Translations under genes and position numbers: made by a program | The notes under the pieces: model-generated | What the model was told of the DNA's origin: nothing | The model's database searches: none | The model's input: the letters and a program-made list of their open reading frames with translations, nothing else | Part shown: piece after piece, positions 52,151 through 52,507 of the stretch | Layout: each line of letters starts with the position of its first letter | Position numbering within the stretch: the first letter of the stretch is position 1 | From: Nonomuraea aurantiaca | GTDB taxonomy: Bacteria > Actinomycetota > Actinomycetes > Streptosporangiales > Streptosporangiaceae | DNA length: 52,507 bases | Assembly: GCF_020215705.1 (NCBI RefSeq) | Contig: NZ_JAIWNB010000044.1 | Location: forward strand, 1 to 52,507 | Direction: 5' to 3'

Positions 52151-52451
52151 CATCAACCGGGGCGGTGCCTCGCTGTGTCGGCTGCCGTGCGGGGTGAGCT
52201 CCTCGGGACTGTCAACGTTGACGGCACGCGCGTGCCGATGAGGTGAACGCAGAGCACGGAGCCGGGTAGAGCATAACGATGCCTCAACGCGACGATCATG
52301 ATCGATACTGGTTTGATGGCACGAGGAGGATCCGACAGCGGAGGTCAGGAACCGGTAGGCATCGGTCTGGAGGCCCGCGGTGTCGGCGTACGGCCACCGG
52401 TGCAGAGCCTGGTACAGGTAATCGGGCTCTGTCGCTGATCTTGTGACGTCG
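52151..52451. other. Stretch without a supported gene
   Basis: Only short frames. It contains the palindrome CGATCATGATCG (about 52284-52295). No domain recognised. Confidence 0.3.
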
Positions 52452-52507
52452 TCAGTTCCGTTGCAGGATCCGCTTCCGGAGAAGGTCGAAGTTCGCCCGA
52501 CCGTACC
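52452..52507 (-). pseudogene. ISL3-type transposase C-terminus at the window edge
   Basis: The minus strand enters with YGRANFDLLRKRILQRN and a TGA at 52454-52452, matching the conserved end of ISL3 transposases (MYGRA-FDLLR-R-L). The rest lies outside the window, so it may be a complete gene beyond the edge. Confidence 0.5.

Overview
The window is high-GC DNA with strong G/C preference at third codon positions, frequent GTG/TTG starts and actinobacterial families throughout: an ABATE/CGNR regulator, a StrR-like ParB-domain regulator, a SigJ/TIGR02960-type ECF sigma factor with a SnoaL tail, MocR, and actinobacterial Tn3/IS110/IS5 transposases. It is most likely a filamentous actinomycete (a Streptosporangiales-type organism would fit, but the genus cannot be read from the sequence). 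No tRNA, rRNA, CRISPR array or replication origin was seen. The window is an accessory region: about half is intact genes and the rest is a graveyard of truncated or frameshifted transposases and decayed host genes.

Layout. 0-6.3 kb: decayed oxidoreductase, IS110 and IS3-type remnants, an alpha/beta hydrolase, a Tn3 fragment, and a divergent CGNR regulator/MFS pair whose MFS gene is frameshifted in an 8-C run. 6.8-10.3 kb: a StrR-like regulator fused in frame behind a truncated SDR, a dead ECF sigma gene, an IS5-type fragment and a LamG fragment. 10.9-12.4 kb: NmrA-like oxidoreductase/TetR divergon. 13.1-15.9 kb: a Tn3 transposase gene split by an IS5-bounded cassette carrying an SDR/MarR divergon. 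16.5-19.9 kb: ECF sigma, SDR and quinone-oxidoreductase-like MDR. 19.9-21.1 kb: response-regulator and Tn3 debris. 21.2-25.2 kb: MocR regulator, class V aminotransferase-fold enzyme and MFS exporter. 25.4-29.7 kb: two secreted proteins, a GH43-like propeller and a repeat protein with four nearly identical 168-bp tandem repeats, followed by a strong terminator-like hairpin. 30-33.4 kb: ISL3, Tn3, TnpB and IS3 fragments around a frameshifted membrane protein. 33.4-38.2 kb: an unassigned 395-aa protein, a decayed two-component system and an AraC/NmrA divergon. 38.6-40.7 kb: an inverted, deleted second copy of part of the secreted locus, cut by an intact IS110. 41.2-47.5 kb: small membrane and surface proteins, including a secreted RCC1-repeat protein. 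48.1-51.7 kb: an orphan Cas8c/Csd1-like gene divergent from a PLD-like protein and a two-gene unknown operon. The right edge holds integrase and ISL3 fragments.

How the genes work together. Four oxidoreductase genes each sit back to back with a regulator (TetR, MarR, ECF sigma, AraC). Three perfect inverted repeats lie in divergent intergenic spaces, two of them in these pairs and one in the CGNR/MFS pair. This looks like a store of small-molecule or electrophile-response modules (inference). The MocR-aminotransferase-MFS set looks like a regulated enzyme plus exporter. The most unusual items are the Cas8c-like gene without any other cas gene, and the duplicated secreted propeller/repeat-protein locus.
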